The notes below the pieces were generated by a model, which did no database searches, was not told the DNA's origin, and saw only the letters and a program-made list of their open reading frames with translations. From an uncultured Collinsella sp. (GTDB lineage: Bacteria; Actinomycetota; Coriobacteriia; Coriobacteriales; Coriobacteriaceae), in NCBI GenBank assembly GCA_900544865.1, contig UQXA01000030.1, positions 1 through 27,595 of the forward strand: a stretch of 27,595 nt of DNA, written 5' to 3'. Positions 13,662-22,700 of this stretch are shown here, piece by piece (position 1 is the first letter of the stretch; each line of letters opens with the position of its first letter). Made by a program: the position numbers and the translations under genes.

Positions 13662-14600
13662 TTAGTCCTGGAACAGTGCCGTGGACAGGTAGCGCTCGCC
13701 GGTGTCGGCGAGCAGCGCCACGATGGTCTTGCCCTCGTTCTCGGGGCGCTTTGCCAGCTGCAGTGCGGCCCACACGGCGGCGCCGGACGAAATGCCCACG
13801 AGCACGCCCTCCTTGTGGCCCACGGCGCGGCCGGTGGCAAAGGCGTCGTCGTTTTCGACGGGGATGATCTCGTCATAGACCTGGGTGTCGAGGACGTCGG
13901 GCACAAAGCCGGCGCCGATACCCTGGATCTTGTGCGGGCCGGCCTGGCCCTTGGAGAGCACCGGGGAGGTGGCGGGCTCGACGGCGACGACCTGAATCTC
14001 GGGGTTCTGCTCCTTAAGGAACTCGCCCACGCCGGTCACGGTGCCGCCGGTGCCGACGCCGGCGACGAAGATGTCGACCTTGCCGTCGGTGTCATCCCAG
14101 ATCTCGGGGCCGGTCGTGGCCTTGTGGATGGCGGGGTTGGCGGGGTTCACAAACTGGCCGGCGATGATGCTGTTGGGCGTCTCCTTCTGCAGTTCCTCGG
14201 CTTTGGCGATGGCGCCCTTCATGCCCTTGGAACCGTCGGTGAGCACGAGCTGCGCGCCATATGCCTGCATAAGCTTGCGGCGTTCGACGGACATAGTCTC
14301 GGGCATGGTGATGATCACCTTGTAGCCGCGAGCCGCCGCCACCGAGGCGATGCCGACGCCGGTGTTGCCGCTCGTGGGCTCGATGATGGTGTAGTCGCCG
14401 CCGCGCACGAGCTTGCCGGCCTTCTCGGCCTCGTCGATCATGCTCTTGGCGACGCGGTCTTTAACGGATCCGGCGGGGTTGAAGTATTCCAGCTTGACGA
14501 GCACGCGGGCCTTGAGGTCCTCATCGGCCTCAAAGTGAGTGAGCTCCAGAAGCGGAGTGTGGCCGATAAGCTGATCGATGGACGTGTAAACATTGCTCAT
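13662..14600 (-). CDS. cysK: Cysteine synthase A (O-acetylserine sulfhydrylase)
   Basis: A 312-residue PLP enzyme that makes cysteine from O-acetylserine and sulfide. The PLP lysine is K47 in NPAGSVKDR; the substrate loop TSGNTG is at 76-81; the phosphate-binding GVGTGGT is at 181-187; and GISSGAA appears near the C-terminus. Length and motifs are complete for the CysK/OASS-A type. The ATG at 14600 has GGAGG six bases upstream. It is divergent from an Rrf2-family regulator, the same family as CymR, which controls cysteine metabolism in Firmicutes. A good promoter and an overlapping palindrome lie upstream, so regulation by the neighbour is likely though unproven. Confidence 0.93.
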   Translation of the reverse strand: MSNVYTSIDQLIGHTPLLELTHFEADEDLKARVLVKLEYFNPAGSVKDRVAKSMIDEAEKAGKLVRGGDYTIIEPTSGNTGVGIASVAAARGYKVIITMPETMSVERRKLMQAYGAQLVLTDGSKGMKGAIAKAEELQKETPNSIIAGQFVNPANPAIHKATTGPEIWDDTDGKVDIFVAGVGTGGTVTGVGEFLKEQNPEIQVVAVEPATSPVLSKGQAGPHKIQGIGAGFVPDVLDTQVYDEIIPVENDDAFATGRAVGHKEGVLVGISSGAAVWAALQLAKRPENEGKTIVALLADTGERYLSTALFQD

Positions 14601-14672
14601 GGTGAACCTCCAAAGTGTTCAAATGACTGGATACCGTGTGGTTTTACGGCGTGTGTAACAGCGAAACCCACA

Positions 14673-14704
14673 AACCTTATAGGTTATTCGTTTGCTGTTG
14701 GCAA
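14673..14704 (-). promoter_or_regulatory. cysK promoter with palindrome over the -10 box
   Basis: On the minus strand TTGCCA (14704-14699) and TATAAG (14681-14676) are 17 bases apart, a good sigma-70-type promoter. The plus-strand AACCT-TAT-AGGTT (14673-14685) is an inverted repeat exactly over the -10, as expected for a repressor site. Confidence 0.55.
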
Positions 14705-14779
14705 GCATAGTAGGCACTAAAGCCTAGTAACGCAATAGGAAATAGAAGATTATTACGAGTCGATTAACCAGCTTGACGG

Positions 14780-14816
14780 GAATAGGTATTTTCAAAACCA
14801 ATTATTCGGCTAGAAT
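14780..14816 (+). promoter_or_regulatory. Rrf2-regulator promoter with imperfect inverted repeat
   Basis: TTTTCA (14789-14794) and TAGAAT (14811-14816) are 16 bases apart. GAATAGGT (14780-14787) and the later ACC...TATTC (to 14807) form an imperfect inverted repeat over this promoter, similar in its AATAGGT half-site to the cysK palindrome. It is a candidate autoregulatory site. Confidence 0.35.
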
Positions 14817-14852
14817 TTCTACGAATTAAAAGACCGAAAGGCAGCAATATAT

Positions 14853-15281
14853 ATGTTGGTTTCCACAAAGGGCAGATATGCCCTGCGCGTTATGGTTGAC
14901 CTGGCCGAGCACCAGGCGGCAGGCCGCATTCCCCTCAAAGAGATCGCGGCGCGTCAGGGGATTTCTGAGAAATATCTGGAGAACATTTTGGCTACGCTCG
15001 TCCGCGCCAATATGCTCTCGGGCATGCGCGGCAAGGGCGGCGGCTACGTGCTCACGCGTCCGCCCGAGCAGTACACGGTGGGCGAGATCTTGCGCCTGAC
15101 CGAAGGCAGCCTGGCACCGGTCGCATGCCTGGACGGCGACTGCAAGGGCTGCTCGCGTTCGGACGAGTGTCCTACACTCGGCGTGTGGAAGAACCTGGAC
15201 AAGCTCATCAACGACTACCTCGATGGCGTGACGCTCGATGCGCTCGTCGCCCCCAACGAGGGCTACGACTACGTCATCTAG
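14853..15281 (+). CDS. Rrf2-family transcriptional regulator (IscR/CymR type)
   Basis: A 142-residue winged-helix regulator. The N-terminal HTH is typical (STKGRYALRVMVDLA, then LKEIAARQGISEKYLENIL and RGKGGGYVLTR, the wing). Four cysteines at 92, 97, 100 and 106 (ACLDGDCKGCSRSDEC) sit where IscR has its three [2Fe-2S] ligands. The protein may therefore sense iron-sulfur status, redox state or sulfide rather than a CysK complex, as the cysteine-free CymR does. The start ATG has GAAAGG 11 bases upstream. It is divergent from cysK, with matching A/T-rich palindromes in the shared region. A cysteine or sulfur regulator is the likely role; a general IscR role is the alternative. Confidence 0.85.
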   Translation: MLVSTKGRYALRVMVDLAEHQAAGRIPLKEIAARQGISEKYLENILATLVRANMLSGMRGKGGGYVLTRPPEQYTVGEILRLTEGSLAPVACLDGDCKGCSRSDECPTLGVWKNLDKLINDYLDGVTLDALVAPNEGYDYVI

Positions 15282-15287
15282 CCCCAC

Positions 15288-15318
15288 CTGCCATTTGGGG
15301 ACGGGGCAGAAATGGTAG
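15288..15318. repeat. GGGAC-loop hairpin, copy I
   Basis: CTGCCATTT (15288-15296) pairs with AAATGGTAG (15310-15318) with one G-U pair. The 13-base loop is GGGGACGGGGCAG. The loop core equals those at 8333-8365 and 27406-27534, but the stem is different. It lies seven bases after the Rrf2 gene stop. Confidence 0.7.
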
Positions 15319-15350
15319 ATTTTCTTGCCCTCTGAGACTTGACAAATGAC

Positions 15351-15385
15351 AAGGCCGCCCATCGTTGCGATGGACGGCCTTCGTT
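15351..15385. terminator. Terminator between the convergent Rrf2 and membrane-protein genes
   Basis: A 14-bp stem with one mismatch (15351-15364 with 15368-15381) has a TTG loop and is followed by CGTTTT on the plus strand. It probably terminates the Rrf2 gene; the minus strand has a weaker T-run. Confidence 0.65.
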
Positions 15386-15418
15386 TTGGCGTGTTGTGGC
15401 GGTCCGTATCCGGTCGCT

Positions 15419-15784
15419 TTAGTTCCTGGCGACGCTGTCGAGAATGCTGCGCATGATGGATACCAGGATGCTGCCCATAAAGGCCGATCCAAAGCCGGCA
15501 ATGGAGATACCCGCTCCCAGCAGATTGACCGACAGGTAGCTGGCCAGCTCGAGCATAAAACTATTGACTACGAGCTGAAAAATACCAAGCGTGATAATAG
15601 TGAGCGGCAGCGAGATGACCGTCAGGAACGGCTTGACGAGCGAGTCGACGATGTTGAGGAACAGTCCCACGAAGGCAAAGCAGACCCAAGCGTCGGCCAT
15701 GCCGAAGGGCTGAATGCCGGGGACGAGAAACGTTGCGATCGCGATGGCGATTGAGGTCAAAAGCCAGTTGAGCAAAAAGCGCAT
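15419..15784 (-). CDS. Small four-helix membrane protein, phage holin family 4 / DUF360 (YvlD-like)
   Basis: A 121-residue protein with four hydrophobic segments and almost no soluble part. The central segment KPFLTVISLPLTIITLGIFQ is the hallmark of the Phage_holin_4_2 (YvlD) family, which despite its name is usually chromosomal and of unknown role, sometimes linked to envelope stress. No phage genes surround it. The ATG at 15784 is chosen because AAAGGA lies eight bases before it and the first membrane segment begins there; the longer frame to 15838 adds a polar stretch without a ribosome site. Confidence 0.8.
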   Translation of the reverse strand: MRFLLNWLLTSIAIAIATFLVPGIQPFGMADAWVCFAFVGLFLNIVDSLVKPFLTVISLPLTIITLGIFQLVVNSFMLELASYLSVNLLGAGISIAGFGSAFMGSILVSIMRSILDSVARN

Positions 15785-16107
15785 GGTGGGAATCCTTTCT
15801 TGCGCATGGCGTGGCAAAGAGGCGTGAGAGGCGCACATCTTTGCAACTCGGATAGATGCGCGGGCACGGTCCTGTTTGGGCGCCCATTGTCTCAGATATT
15901 CGTGGAGCTTGCGTGCGCATTCGGTTTCAAACCGGCGTTCGTCCTAAAAAACGCGCCGCTGGCAGAGAGTCTTGTCGCTTTAGTTTGGTGGTGTGCTACA
16001 CTGCTACGGGCAAAAGCCACAGGCGTTGCCCTATTGCATAGAACGGGCGAACGATGCCCGATGTCAGTATCAACTTCGATGCCTTTTGGCGGGTTTGGCG
16101 GTGATCG
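15785..16107. promoter_or_regulatory. Divergent intergenic region with yerC promoter and leader hairpin
   Basis: This 323-bp gap has no gene. For the plus-strand gene, TTGTCG (15972-15977) and an extended -10 TGCTACACT (15994-16002) form a candidate promoter with a long 19-base spacer. GGGCAA (16008-16013) and TTGCCC (16026-16031), with an inner GCC/GGC pair, would be a hairpin at the 5' end of that transcript. CGGTTT-C-AAACCG (15922-15934) is a perfect palindrome of unknown use. Confidence 0.4.
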
Positions 16108-16407
16108 ATGAATATCGAGAACATGTTTGACAAGCCTGATGTCAAGCAGCTGGTCCACGCATTTAGCCTTTTGGACGACGAGAAAGATATCCAAGCGTTT
16201 TTGACCGATATCTGCACGCCGCGCGAGATTTGCGATCTATCGCAGCGTCTGCAGGTCGCGCGTTACCTGGACGAGGGCGAGCCCTATGTCGAGGTTCAGG
16301 CGCGTACCGGCGCTTCGTCCACCACGGTGAGCCGTGTATCCAAGGCGCTCAACGGCGAGTACGGTGGCTACCGCAAGATCCTCATTAAACTGGAGGATGG
16401 CGAGTAG
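16108..16407 (+). CDS. YerC/YecD-family TrpR-like DNA-binding protein
   Basis: A 99-residue protein of the TrpR-related YerC/YecD family. It is all-helical with a TrpR-type helix-turn-helix: ICTPREICDLSQRLQVARYL, then VEVQARTGASSTTVSRVSKAL, which is the recognition part. Usual family length is about 100 residues. Homologues are widespread in Firmicutes and Actinobacteria; their target and ligand are not established, and the tryptophan-binding role of TrpR should not be assumed. The start at 16108 has GGTGA close before it. The gene is followed by an intrinsic terminator and a repeat pair, so it is not in an operon with addB. Confidence 0.85.
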   Translation: MNIENMFDKPDVKQLVHAFSLLDDEKDIQAFLTDICTPREICDLSQRLQVARYLDEGEPYVEVQARTGASSTTVSRVSKALNGEYGGYRKILIKLEDGE

Positions 16408-16430
16408 GCCGCGCCAAAAACGAATTGTGC

Positions 16431-16458
16431 AAAACCGCTCCTCCGGGGGCGGTTTTTT
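16431..16458 (+). terminator. Intrinsic terminator after the yerC-like gene
   Basis: AAAACCGC (16431-16438) pairs with GCGGTTTT (16449-16456), extended by a few bases inside, and is followed by TTTT. Its T-run abuts the repeat pair that starts at 16456. Confidence 0.85.
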
Positions 16459-16544
16459 GATCCCTTGGGGACGGAGGAAAACGGATCATCGGGTTAGACA
16501 GACCCCCTCGGTGATCCGTTTTCCTCCGTCCCCAAGGGATCAAA
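16456..16544. repeat. Paired inverted GGGAC-core repeats (REPIN-like), copy C
   Basis: Arms 16456-16488 and 16512-16544 are perfect inverted repeats of 33 bases, separated by 23 bases. Each 31-base core (16458-16488 and the complement of 16512-16542) begins TGATCC, contains GGGGACGGAGG and ends GGATCA. It is the same sequence type as the single copies at 619-646 and 1015-1045. It lies between the yerC terminator and addB. Confidence 0.9.
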
Positions 16545-16626
16545 TCTGTTGGCGTGGGGCAAATCTGTCCGCTTGGGCGGGTAGGATGGATGCATTGATT
16601 GTTGCGAACAGTTTGAGCGGAGGACC

Positions 16627-19600
16627 ATGCCTGTTCGAATCTATACCACCAATGCCGGCACGGATTTGAGCGATGCCGAGTCGTCGTTGCTTGCCGACCT
16701 TATTGCCCGCCACGGGCGTGCCGTGTTGCTGGCACCTACGTTTGCCGAGCTCGACCTGTGCCGTCATGATGCGGCGGAAGCCGGCGTTTCGCTGGGTATC
16801 GACTACAAGACGCCTACATCGTGGCTTCGCTCGCTTTGGGAGCTTTTGGGTGACGGGCGCGGTTTCGTCGACAACCTGCAGCGCCAGATGCTGTTCTCGG
16901 ACATGGTCACGCGTCTTGATGATGCCGACCTGCAGCCGCTCTCACGCAGCCAGGGCACGGTGCGCATGCTCGCGCGCATGGCCCGCGACGTGTTGCCGGG
17001 CGTTGCGGGGGCGGGTGCCGAACGATGCCGTGGCGACAACTGCCAACCGGAGCCAAAAAGCGATGCCGAGGCTCGTGTGTTCGAGCTTTTGCGTGCCTAC
17101 GCGGGCGGTTTGGACCGTCGAGATATGGTCGAGCCCTGCGAGGCAGCTGACATTATGGCCGGTGCCCTGGCCGATAACCTGCCGGCGTGTACCCGCGCCG
17201 TATGCGTGCGCGGTATCACGTCGTTTACGCACGCCCTGCTCGAGCTGCTGTCTGCCGTGGCGAACAATGGGGGAGAGGTCGTCGTGCTGCTTGCCCGCGA
17301 GCAGGCGGCGATGCGCGAGGAGCTTGCCGCGGCATTTGATGCCCGCGGTGTGCTGTTTGAGGCCGCGCCGCTGGAGGAGGACGCCGTCGCGTCTGATGCC
17401 GCTTGCGGGGCCGCCGCTCAGCCTGCCTTTATTGAGGTCGCCGGCCCCCATGCCCGTGCCCATGCTTATGCGGACGCCATCGATAAGTTGGTGAAATCGC
17501 ACAAGGAGTCCAAGGCCGATAAAGCTACGGCAACGCCCGCCGACCCCGCGCGCGTGCTCGTTGTTTCTGCTCGGGCACCCCAGCTGTTCGGTGAGCTCGC
17601 CTCTCGTCTGGCGGCTCGTCATATCGCCGCCGAGACAGTTGAGTTTACGGCGTTTTCCCAATCCATTGCGGGCAGGCAGTTTGCGGCGCTCGCCGGCCTG
17701 ATCGAGCGTATGAAGGCCGCCGATGAGGGCACGGCGTCAAAGACCGAGTGGTGGCCCGCGCCGGAGCTTACCGACTGGATCTACAGTCCGCTTTCGGGCG
17801 CTGATGCCGTCAATGCCCGTACCTTCGATAAGAATATGCGTCTCTCGCGCAGCAAGACTACCGCGGGCGTTAAGAGCTTGCTGCAGAGCGTTCAGGGCCA
17901 GGTGAGGGGCGCGCGCAAGGCGGCGAGCGACGAGAACTGGTTTAAGAACGTGCCGTGTGTGGTTTCGGACGTGTTCCAGGCGCTGTGGCGTGACAAGCCC
18001 GTGACGGCGCTCAAGGCCATGCTTGCCGTTGCCGAGGCGTTGCCCGATCGCTTGCTGGGCAGCTTGGATGGCCAAGCCCGTCGCCAGGCGGAGGTGGCCC
18101 TGCTGCGCCATGTCATCGACATCCTTATGAATGGCGCCCGCGCGCTCGACGTGTCGCAGGCCGCGACCGTGCCCGTGCTCGATGGCATTCGCACCAGGGT
18201 GGACAAGCGTAGCACCGCCTACGATTACGAGACCCACGAGGTTGACCGTGCGCCACGTGCTCAGGTTCGCTTTGCTTCGCTTGCCGATGCGGCGGCTCTG
18301 CGCCCCGGCAGCTACGATGCCGTGCTGTTTGCCGATGTCGATCTGGACAGCTATCCGCTCTCACACGAGGAGGGGCCGCTGGCCACGCTGACGGCGAGCC
18401 TTGGTCGCGAGGGCGTGACGCTTGAGCCCGCGGCCTTGCTGCGCGTGCGCTTTGGCCACGCGATGCAGGCGGCACGCGGCCCGGTTGCGCTTGCGCGCGT
18501 GACGCACGATCGCCAGGCGCGCGAGTGCTATCCGGCTGCCGTGTGGACCGAGTTGCGGGCGCACACCAAGGTCGCTGACACCGACAAGGCCGCTGACGCC
18601 GACAAGGCCACTGACGATGCTAAGGCCACTGGCGCCGACAAGGCGAAGTGCGTGGGTGAGGGCGATATCGTAAGGGACTTCGATCCCGCGGCAGGCGAAG
18701 GTCTCAAGCGCGAGCGCGTGACCTGTGAAGCCCCTCAGCATCTGAGTGCCGAGGCCGTGCCGTATTTGGTCCTGCGTCGTCGCGATGGCGAGGGCGAGGA
18801 CGCGCCGCTCGTGCCGCGCCTGACGTCCGCCTCGCAGATCGAGGCCTATTCCACCTGCCCGCTGTGCTGGTTCGTCTCGTATCGCGTCAAACCTCAGTCC
18901 ATCGATGCAGGCTTTGGCAACATGGAGAAGGGCAACTTTGTCCATGACGTGCTGGAGCACTTGCATGCACGTCTTCCGCAGGAGGGCATGGAGCGTGTGA
19001 CGCCCATGAATCTGCCGCGCGCGAAGGAGCTGCTGCACGAGGTCTTTGCCGAGACCCTGGCCGAGCACGCCGGCAAGCGCGGTACCGAGGGCCCGCTGGT
19101 GCCGCTCTCTCCAGTGGAGGAGCGCCAGGCGGCCGAGATCTTGCCGCAACTGGAGGGCGTGCTCGCCTACGAGTCCGAGGCGCTCGCGCCCTTCGCGCCG
19201 CGCTACCTGGAGTTTGCGTTCAACGAGCTCCAGGTCGAGTATGCCGGCTGGCCGCTCGGCGGGCGCATCGACCGCGTGGATGTGGATGCCGAGAACCGCG
19301 CTGTGGTGATTGACTACAAGCATCGTTCGGGTGTCGAGGAGTTTAAGCTCGCCGACCCCACGGTGCGCGACGAGGAGTCGGGCGAGGCCCCCATCGACGA
19401 TCCGCGCTGGCTGCCGCCCCATACCCAGACACTCATCTACGCGCAGGCCATGCGCCGGGCGCTGGATTTGGACACCCGCGCGGCGCTCTATTTTTCGACC
19501 AAGGGCGGCAAGCCGGCGTTGCGCGGTGCCGCGAGCGCCGAGCTGCTCGAGGAGGAGCGCGGCGACGGTCGCATCCCGGGCCTTAAGAAAGGTTTTCCCG

Positions 19601-19779
19601 GCGAGGGCGGCAGCATGGACTTCGATGCGCTGCTCGACCGCGTGGAGGCCGGCATCGCCGAGCGTCTGCGCGAGCTCGAGGCAGGCAACGTTGCCGCCGT
19701 CGACCCGACGTCGGCTCAGGCCGCGCATACGCGCTGCTCGTATAACCACGAAGGAACGTTTGTAAGGAGGGACGTGTAG
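16627..19779 (+). CDS. addB: AddB-type subunit of the AddAB helicase-nuclease (PD-(D/E)XK nuclease)
   Basis: A 1050-residue partner of AddA in double-strand-break resection for RecA-dependent repair. The N-terminal half resembles an inactivated helicase and has no Walker A motif, unlike Bacillus AddB. The C-terminal nuclease has G-R-I-D882-R-V-D885 and V-I-D896-Y-K898, the PD-(D/E)XK core. C744 and C747 (STCPLCW) and a single C1037 near the end are the only candidates for the iron-sulfur ligands; the usual C-terminal CxxC...C is reduced to RCSYNHEG. A low-complexity linker of four 6-residue repeats (ADTDKA type) lies at residues 650-673. GCGGAGG precedes the ATG. addA starts three bases after the stop, so the pair is one operon. 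Assignment rests on the nuclease domain and this context. Confidence 0.85.
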   Translation: MPVRIYTTNAGTDLSDAESSLLADLIARHGRAVLLAPTFAELDLCRHDAAEAGVSLGIDYKTPTSWLRSLWELLGDGRGFVDNLQRQMLFSDMVTRLDDADLQPLSRSQGTVRMLARMARDVLPGVAGAGAERCRGDNCQPEPKSDAEARVFELLRAYAGGLDRRDMVEPCEAADIMAGALADNLPACTRAVCVRGITSFTHALLELLSAVANNGGEVVVLLAREQAAMREELAAAFDARGVLFEAAPLEEDAVASDAACGAAAQPAFIEVAGPHARAHAYADAIDKLVKSHKESKADKATATPADPARVLVVSARAPQLFGELASRLAARHIAAETVEFTAFSQSIAGRQFAALAGLIERMKAADEGTASKTEWWPAPELTDWIYSPLSGADAVNARTFDKNMRLSRSKTTAGVKSLLQSVQGQVRGARKAASDENWFKNVPCVVSDVFQALWRDKPVTALKAMLAVAEALPDRLLGSLDGQARRQAEVALLRHVIDILMNGARALDVSQAATVPVLDGIRTRVDKRSTAYDYETHEVDRAPRAQVRFASLADAAALRPGSYDAVLFADVDLDSYPLSHEEGPLATLTASLGREGVTLEPAALLRVRFGHAMQAARGPVALARVTHDRQARECYPAAVWTELRAHTKVADTDKAADADKATDDAKATGADKAKCVGEGDIVRDFDPAAGEGLKRERVTCEAPQHLSAEAVPYLVLRRRDGEGEDAPLVPRLTSASQIEAYSTCPLCWFVSYRVKPQSIDAGFGNMEKGNFVHDVLEHLHARLPQEGMERVTPMNLPRAKELLHEVFAETLAEHAGKRGTEGPLVPLSPVEERQAAEILPQLEGVLAYESEALAPFAPRYLEFAFNELQVEYAGWPLGGRIDRVDVDAENRAVVIDYKHRSGVEEFKLADPTVRDEESGEAPIDDPRWLPPHTQTLIYAQAMRRALDLDTRAALYFSTKGGKPALRGAASAELLEEERGDGRIPGLKKGFPGEGGSMDFDALLDRVEAGIAERLRELEAGNVAAVDPTSAQAAHTRCSYNHEGTFVRRDV
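18574..18645 (+). repeat. Four tandem 18-bp repeats inside addB
   Basis: Four consecutive 18-base units (18574, 18592, 18610, 18628) follow the pattern (G/A)CTGACNCCGACAAGGCC. They encode ADTDKA, ADADKA, TDDAKA and TGADKA. The first two units are nearly identical, the last two diverged. They form an acidic/basic flexible linker before the nuclease domain and keep the reading frame whatever their number. Confidence 0.75.
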
Positions 19780-19782
19780 ACC

Positions 19783-22700
19783 ATGGATCTTTCGACTTTG
19801 ATGCCGCAACAGCTGCAAGTCGTCAAAACGCTCGACCGCCCGCTGTTTGTCTCGGCGGGTGCCGGCTCGGGCAAGACCTTTACTCTCACGCGCCGCATCG
19901 TCTATGCGCTCTCGCCCGAATCCGGTCCGTTTGTCGAGCATCTGGATCAGGTGCTCGCCATTACCTTTACCAAAGACGCCGCGGCCGAGATTCGCGACCG
20001 TGTGCGCCGTGCGCTTATCGAAGAGGGTATGGACGAAGAGGCTCTGACGGTCGACGACGCTTGGATCTCGACCATCCACGGCATGTGCTCGCGTATCCTG
20101 CGCGCGCATGCGCTGGAGCTGGGCATCGACCCCGAATTCACGGTGCTTACCGATACCGATGAGCTTATGGATCAGGCTGTCGAGCATGTGCTGGGGCGCG
20201 CGACGGCGCCCGATGCCGCGCCCGAGCTCGCCGCTTCGCTTAAGGCCCTCTACGCTTGGTATCCCATGGCGGGCGAGGGCGGGACGTTTGGCGCCGGTAC
20301 CACCATCAAAGGCCTGGTGCGCAACCTATTGGAGCTATCGAGCCAGCTGCCGGGCGGCATGGACGACGTGTGCGTGGTTCGTGGCTGCGCCGATACCTCG
20401 GCCCTGGCAGACGCCTATCGCGCGGCGCTCGGCGCGAGCAAGGCGGCGACCGAAAAGGCGCAGGTGGCGCTCGAAGCCATCGACGCGTTCGAGGCGAGCG
20501 GCAAGACCATGGCGGATGTGGCGCGGCTTATGATGGCGTGCAGTATGCCGCGCGCGAGTAAGATGTTCCCAAAAGAGAATGTCGAGCTGCTCAAGGCAGA
20601 GGCTGCCGACACGTTCGTCAATATTGTGCTGGCTTGCGGTGACCCGGCACTTGATGCGCTGACGGGGCTTGCCCGTGCCGTAGAGGCGGAGTACCGCGCG
20701 CTCAAGGCCGGCCAGTCCGCGCTCGACAATAACGATCTGTTGCGCATGGCGTACGAGGCGCTGCACGATTATCCCGCCATCCGAGCAGCCTATGAGGGCC
20801 GCTTTAAGATGGTCATGATCGATGAGTTCCAGGATACCGACCAGATGCAGGTCGATTTGATCCGTTACCTGACGGGCGCGGGGGAGCGCGCGCTGTGCAC
20901 CGTGGGCGATGCGCAGCAGTCGATCTATCGCTTCCGTGGCGCCGAGGTTGAGGTGTTTCGCCGCCAGGAGCGCAAGGTGGGCTCCTCTGCTGCGCCCGAG
21001 ACGGCTGTCGCATCCGATGCCCCCGCCGGCGAGCTCGTCAAGCTTGTCCGCAACTTCCGCAGCCACGACGAGGTGCTGCGCTACGTGGCGCGCGTCTTTG
21101 ACGGCGACACCGGTGGTTTGATGCAGGGGTTCTTGGATCTTGAACCGAGCGACAAACGCAGGGACAAGCTCAAGGCAAAGGCGTCGCGCCGCCAGGCGCT
21201 GTTCGTTGCCGGCGGCAGCACGCAGGAGCGAACGCAGGCGAAAGCTCGCGCGATTGCCGAGCGGTTCCAAGCGCTCGTCAAAGCGGGGCAGCCCCAGGGC
21301 GATATGGTGCTGCTGCTGGGTCGCATGACCAATGCCGACGTCTACGCGCAGGCCTTCCGCGACCAAGGACTCGACTGCGTCATCGCAGGCGGCTCGGTCT
21401 TTGCCCAGGCGGCCGAGGTGCAGACGGTGCGTGCCCTGGTCTGCGCGCTCGCCAATCCGGCCGATACGGCGCAGGGTCTTATGCCGCTGTTGGCCTCGCC
21501 GATGTTTGCACTCGGCGCCCAGGAGTTCCTGGCGCTGGCGACCAAGCTCGACGAGCAGACGGGGGAGACCTCGCGCCGCAACATCGATGCGGGTATCATG
21601 AGCAATTCCGATGTGCCGGGCTTGCAGGGCTTGCCACTCGTAACGCGCGCCCGCGAGGTGCTGCGCTACGCACTGCGTCGCGTGGGGCGTGATTCGTTCG
21701 CCGCCATCGCGCGCGACGTGGTCAATGCCTCCGGCTGGTTCGTGCGTCTGGCGCAGCGTGGCCCCGAGGGCAAGGCCATTGCCGCCAACGTGCTCAAGGC
21801 GCTCGATGCCGTGGCCGAGGCAGAGGCCGAGCACGGCAATTCTCCGCGCTCCATCGCGCTCGCCTTCGACCGCTTCTTGGCGGGCAAGGAGGCCCCGGGT
21901 GCCCTCAACGAGGAGGGTGACGGCGCGGTACGCATCATGACCGTGCATGCGTCCAAGGGCTTGGAATATCCGGTCGTGGCGGTTGCCGAGTGTTTTGGCG
22001 TGCGCAAATCGTCCGGTGCGGCGCAGATGGGCCGCGTCGACGGTGGGGCGCAAGTCGTGGCGCTGCCGGCGCGCTTCGATGGCGTTAATCTTGCCGATGG
22101 GACCTTCGTGAAGGGCGATGACGTCAAAAAGCAGTTTGAGCATGCGTTTAAGGGCAAGGGCACGTCGCTGTGGTTGCCGCCAGAGCTCATGGAGGACGTC
22201 TGTGCGACGGGTTCTCCCGCCGAGGCATTTGCTCGTCTGCGCAACGATGGCCTGCGGCTTTCGCTCGAGGAAAGGGCCCGCTTGCTCTACGTTGCCATGA
22301 CGCGTGCGGGCGAGCTGGTGATCTTGGCGATGGATGCCGGCGTGAGCCGCGGCAAAGTGACGGCGCCGACCTTCGACGCCGAGACCGATCTGACCTACGA
22401 CGTGCTGCGCCGCATCCTGCCGACCGACAGTCTGGACATGCCGCAGCTCGATAGCGACCGTTTGGTGTTCGACAACTCCAAGCCGGGCGACTACGAGCTC
22501 ATCTCGCTGACGGACTTTACGTTTGGTGAGCAGGCGTTTGAGGCCAACGCTTCGCTGGATGTCGAGGGCAGGCTTGTTCGCGGCGATGCCGATGCCGCCG
22601 ATAATGCTGCGCACTCAACTGTGCCCGGTCCTGCTGACCCCAAGCCCGATTCGTTTGAACTCGTATATCCCCAGGCGGCGGGCGTGCGCATGGGCGCGTG

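Noticed and set aside
15419..15784. A prophage holin
   Set aside because: No endolysin or other phage gene is near. The DUF360/YvlD family is normally chromosomal.
16061..16111. A 16-codon leader peptide whose TGA overlaps the yerC start
   Set aside because: There is no ribosome site before its ATG and no regulatory residues. The overlap is probably chance.
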